Origin: a virus
Length of the DNA: 32,010 nt
Direction: 5' to 3' (one strand)
Virus record (IMG/VR): IMGVR_UViG_3300042691_007754
Location: 1-32,010 of that record
Each line of letters starts with the position of its first letter. Positions within the stretch are counted from its first letter, which is position 1. The notes beneath the pieces are model-generated. The model was not told the DNA's origin and did no database searches. It saw nothing but the letters and a program-made list of their open reading frames with translations. The position numbers were made by a program, and so were the translations under genes. Of the stretch, positions 29,456 to 32,010 are shown piece after piece.

Positions 29456-30052
29456 ATGGAAAAGAGAAAAGTAGTTAAGTGTGTGATAGACGAAGAAGGT
29501 CGTTTAGGCATTACGGCAATGGGCTTAGTAGATAGCCCTGCAATCGAAGAGAACTGGATTGCATTAAGCAAAATGCAACTTGCTAAAGTGGATGAGGAAC
29601 GTAGGATGCTATATGGTCCAGCACTCATACCCGACAAAGAGATACTGCGTTATGACGAGAAGGGCGAGCCTTACTATGTCTACTTTGAAAAGGCAACAGT
29701 TAGCGCAATCGCACATCAGTTCTTCAAAAAGAATCTGCAACACACCACCAATCTGCAACACGAAATACCTGTAACCGGTGTGACCGTGGTTGAGTCGTGG
29801 GTGAAAGAGGGCAAGATGGACAAATCATTGCAGCTCGGATTGCCTGACCTGCCCGATGGTACCTGGTTCATTGGCACAAAGGTGGACGAAGACCATGTGT
29901 GGGAAGATGTCAAAGAAGGCAAGGTGCGTGGCTATAGCATTGAAGGATTCTTCAACGAGGTAGGCGTGTCGATGAGTGGAGTTAAGAATTACGAGGCTGA
30001 GTTGGTGCTTGAACTTGACCAGTTATTGAGTAACGTAAAACCAAACACATGA
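29456..30052 (+). CDS. XkdF-like prohead protease
   Basis: A 198-residue serine protease of the XkdF (Peptidase S78-like) family, which trims the capsid and scaffold during maturation. The family landmarks are AIAHQFFKKNLQHTTNLQHE with the likely catalytic His, VTGVTVVESWVKEGK, DGTWFIGTKV and VRGYSIEGFF with the likely catalytic Ser (GxSxEG). The next gene's start overlaps its stop (ATGA). It lies upstream of the scaffold and, in the circular order, of the capsid gene. Confidence 0.8.
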   Translation: MEKRKVVKCVIDEEGRLGITAMGLVDSPAIEENWIALSKMQLAKVDEERRMLYGPALIPDKEILRYDEKGEPYYVYFEKATVSAIAHQFFKKNLQHTTNLQHEIPVTGVTVVESWVKEGKMDKSLQLGLPDLPDGTWFIGTKVDEDHVWEDVKEGKVRGYSIEGFFNEVGVSMSGVKNYEAELVLELDQLLSNVKPNT

Positions 30053-31113
30053 TAAACATCGACAAGGCACTTGAGGTACTTGGCTTACCTCCCGAATTTG
30101 AAGCCTACAATGGGCAGATACAGCAGCGTATCAACCGAGGCTACACCATATTTGAAAACAATGATTTTTCAAGTGGCAAAAACGTAGTTACCTATTCAGT
30201 CGAAAGACGCGAAAACAAGGAGATGTTTGGATTGTATCCGCTTAACTTTGCCGCTATGATGCTTTATACAAGTGGTTACACACTTGAGGGCATGACCGAC
30301 AAAGGCTATCACCTATATCAAGAAAGAAAGGCTGTGCTACATGAAGCACCAAGCGGTCTTGCCGGGCAATTGATACGCTATGTTGAAAGCAATATCTACT
30401 TCAATGTAGATCGCATTGAATACACGTATGAGCCATACGAGACTGTTGTTAATGGTGTTGCCGATGACATGGTGAATCCAATTGTGCGTGTGCAGTACAG
30501 GTCGCGTGTACTTGGCAAAGATTCAACAGGCAAGACTGTTGTGAAGTGGACAAGCCGTGGTGCGATAACGCCAAAGAAAAGATTTAGGCGCGATGAGTTC
30601 TTGCAACTGGCAGGTATAACGGAGCAGGAGTTTGTGTGGAATTGCCGCATCACGTATCCTATCGTGCCTGTGAAAGGTGAAACGCACATTACATCGATTG
30701 CAATGGACATCGAACAGCCAACACCTACAAGTGTAAAAAGCACGGTGTACATTAACGGCATTGATGCAAATAAGTTTGACTACAAGAAGCTGATTAATTC
30801 ATTCGGTCAAACCTATAGCGGCTACATGCAGCAGTACAGGTTGCACAATGGTCTACGCGAAAACCCTACGGCAATGAATGTCTACGGCAGCACGCTTGAC
30901 ATCGGGCAAAATTCAACACAAGATTCAACCATCAATCTACAGGTGGGTGGTACAAATGCATGGAATAGCAACACTCGCACGCTAACGTACAACGCCAGTC
31001 TTCTTGATGATGCTCATCTACTTGCATACATGGAATTCTTACCTGCACAAGGCAAGAATGAAAATTGCGGAAAATGGTTGAGTCTTGAAACAGGAATAGA
31101 AAGTTTGTATTAA
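30049..31113 (+). CDS. Unknown virion-associated protein, 354 aa
   Basis: A beta-rich protein (RGYTIFENNDFSSGKNVVTY; EYTYEPYETVVNGVADDM; TSVKSTVYINGIDANKFDYK) with no catalytic or membrane signals. It sits between the prohead protease and the scaffold/capsid genes, coupled to the protease by an ATGA overlap and followed by a terminator. Position suggests a minor capsid or vertex protein. No family recognised; this is one of the larger unassigned genes of the late cluster. Confidence 0.65.
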   Translation: MINIDKALEVLGLPPEFEAYNGQIQQRINRGYTIFENNDFSSGKNVVTYSVERRENKEMFGLYPLNFAAMMLYTSGYTLEGMTDKGYHLYQERKAVLHEAPSGLAGQLIRYVESNIYFNVDRIEYTYEPYETVVNGVADDMVNPIVRVQYRSRVLGKDSTGKTVVKWTSRGAITPKKRFRRDEFLQLAGITEQEFVWNCRITYPIVPVKGETHITSIAMDIEQPTPTSVKSTVYINGIDANKFDYKKLINSFGQTYSGYMQQYRLHNGLRENPTAMNVYGSTLDIGQNSTQDSTINLQVGGTNAWNSNTRTLTYNASLLDDAHLLAYMEFLPAQGKNENCGKWLSLETGIESLY

Positions 31114-31164
31114 CTTTGGCAACTGGTGATACATAGAATAGTATTTAGGTTAAAGTGTTAAAAA

Positions 31165-31193
31165 GAAAGCCCCAAACGAGGGGCTTCTTTTTT
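31165..31193 (+). terminator. Rho-independent terminator before scaffold gene
   Basis: AAGCCCC (31167-31173), loop AAACGA, GGGGCTT (31180-31186), then CTTTTTT. The stem also has an A run on the other side and so may work in both directions. It separates the protease/354-residue gene block from the scaffold/capsid unit. Confidence 0.75.
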
Positions 31194-31211
31194 AACCAAA
31201 ACAATAAACAA

Positions 31212-31343
31212 TCACAAAATACAAGCACGAACGTAATCGGCTATATTCATCTTAGATGCTTTTGCACTTTTAACCACAGCTTTGTATTGCTTCTCGGTCA
31301 ATCGTGCTGATACTTTTTTCGCAAGTGTGTCTGCTGCTTTCAT
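31212..31343 (-). CDS. Ribbon-helix-helix (Arc/CopG-like) regulator, 43 aa
   Basis: A 43-residue ORF on the opposite strand to every late gene around it. It reads SARLTEKQYKAVVKSAKASK and MNIADYVRACIL: a beta strand (VSARLT) followed by two helices with the turn S-K-M-N, the classic RHH fold that binds DNA as a dimer. It has its own promoter of the TTTG-N19-TAnnTTTG type just upstream, and the region between it and the scaffold gene carries an inverted repeat. It likely represses the scaffold/capsid transcription unit or itself. Confidence 0.65.
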   Translation of the reverse strand: MKAADTLAKKVSARLTEKQYKAVVKSAKASKMNIADYVRACIL

Positions 31344-31367
31344 AAATAAAGGTATTTAATTACCCTG

Positions 31368-31398
31368 CTAAGATAAAACAAATGTTGGATGTAACAAA
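31368..31398 (-). promoter_or_regulatory. Leftward promoter of the RHH gene
   Basis: The minus strand has TTTG (31395-31398), exactly 19 bases, then TATCTTAG (31368-31375), one mismatch to TAnnTTTG. It is followed by a leader of about 25 bases to the RHH ATG. Confidence 0.6.
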
Positions 31399-31433
31399 AC
31401 AGGCTGATTTCTACAATAGCCAAATATCCAACA
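31383..31433. repeat. Inverted repeat abutting the scaffold start codon
   Basis: TGTTGGAT (31383-31390) and ATCCAACA (31426-31433) are perfect inverted repeats; an inner GGCT/AGCC pair (31402-31405, 31418-31421) would extend a hairpin. The right arm touches the ATG at 31434 and the left arm lies within the leftward RHH promoter, so it could be an operator or an RNA hairpin. Confidence 0.55.
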
Positions 31434-32010
31434 ATGTCAAACATCAAAGAACAAATCAAATCCGTATTCAACAAGTACGGCATTGACCCTTCAAGTGTTG
31501 GTATCAAGTTCGAAGAAGAAGCACCTGCGGCAGAGCCGGCAACTGAGTTGCAGTTCGCAGTAGAAGGCACTTTGAGCGATGGTACTAAAATCTATTCTAC
31601 CGCAAACGAATGGACAGTGGGCGTAGACATCTACACTCAGGACGCTGAAGGCAATCCAGTACCTGTGCCTGCAGGTGAATACATCCTTGAGGATGGTGTC
31701 ACCAAAGTAGTAGTAGGCGAAGATGGTCTAATTGCTGAAATCGAGCGCGAAGAGCAATCAACCGAAATGAGCAGCGAAGACCTCGTTGCCGTAATTGGTC
31801 AATTGTCTGAGCGTATCGCAGCACTTGAAACCGAAAAGACTGAGCTTGCCGCTGCGGTTGAAACCGCAAAGAGCGAAGCACAGGCTGCTAAGACTGAACT
31901 TGCTTCAGTTAAGAAAGCACCTGCTGTGCCTTCAGTTAAATCACAAGAATTTAAAAAGAATGCCGCACCTGTGGTTGCATCGAATGGTAACTCATTCAGC
32001 GACTTCATGG
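31434..32010 (+). CDS. Scaffold protein, or capsid with scaffold N-terminus (3'-truncated)
   Basis: Open to the window end; 192 codons visible. Residues 1-100 form a compact beta-rich domain (LQFAVEGTLSDGTKIYSTAN; GEYILEDGVTKVVVGEDG). A coiled coil at about 108-155 follows (VAVIGQLSERIAALETEKTE) and then a Lys/Ala/Val-rich linker ending in NSFSDFM. A beta domain followed by an acidic coiled coil is the usual layout of scaffold proteins that guide prohead assembly and are removed by the protease. It probably lies next to the capsid gene at the left end of the window, either as a separate gene or as a fused delta domain. Confidence 0.7.
   Translation, partial: MSNIKEQIKSVFNKYGIDPSSVGIKFEEEAPAAEPATELQFAVEGTLSDGTKIYSTANEWTVGVDIYTQDAEGNPVPVPAGEYILEDGVTKVVVGEDGLIAEIEREEQSTEMSSEDLVAVIGQLSERIAALETEKTELAAAVETAKSEAQAAKTELASVKKAPAVPSVKSQEFKKNAAPVVASNGNSFSDFM

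Noticed and set aside
1-32010. Lysogeny functions (integrase, excisionase, CI-type repressor) searched for
   Set aside because: None were recognised; the HTH and RHH proteins are too generic to be taken as lysogeny regulators.

Overview
This window is almost certainly a near-complete genome of a tailed phage (siphovirus-like) infecting a member of the Bacteroidota. The host inference rests on two things. First, the protein families are ones I know from Bacteroidota phages: the capsid type, the portal with a head-morphogenesis-like C-terminal domain, an XkdF-type protease, a DUF1376-like replication protein and a Dcm-type methylase. Second, the gene starts have A/C-rich leaders almost without Shine-Dalgarno sequences, and several intergenic regions carry the Bacteroidota promoter pattern TTTG-N19-TAnnTTTG. 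No integrase, excisionase, tRNA or CRISPR array was seen.

Layout. Positions 1-7.5 kb (+): the 3' part of the major capsid gene, a probable tail tube gene, a portal fused to a minor-head-like domain, a head adaptor, then a lysis block (holin-like membrane protein, CHAP-like endolysin, overlapping spanin-like pair, XhlA-like protein) and a calcineurin-like phosphoesterase. A two-way terminator at 7.5 kb separates this from a leftward early operon (7.6-16.7 kb, -). The early operon holds small early proteins, a YqaJ-like exonuclease with a Rad52-like annealing protein, the large terminase, an SSB-tail-like protein, a DUF1376-like replication protein, a membrane-anchored winged-helix protein, a VRR-NUC nuclease, a cytosine-C5 methyltransferase and HTH proteins. 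At 16.75-16.97 kb is a divergent control region. From 16.9 to 31.1 kb (+) come a sigma-like protein, a HAD-like protein, a candidate small terminase, a tail chaperone pair made by frameshift, a fiber fusion, tail completion, tail tip proteins, tape measure and protease. The window ends with a terminator, a leftward ribbon-helix-helix gene and the start of a scaffold gene.

The late-gene order runs off the right end (protease, unknown virion gene, scaffold) and resumes at the left end (capsid, tail tube, portal). The molecule is therefore probably circular or circularly permuted and was opened at the scaffold-capsid boundary, with only a short stretch missing.

The most notable observations are: a 237-codon second reading frame nested inside the methyltransferase gene, which carries its own phage-methylase C-terminal motifs; a T9 slippery site that joins the two tail chaperone frames; an A11 run exactly at the portal/C-terminal-domain junction; a replication-operon leader with a strong promoter, a 20-codon ORF and a terminator-like hairpin; and a leftward ribbon-helix-helix gene whose promoter overlaps an inverted repeat abutting the scaffold start codon.
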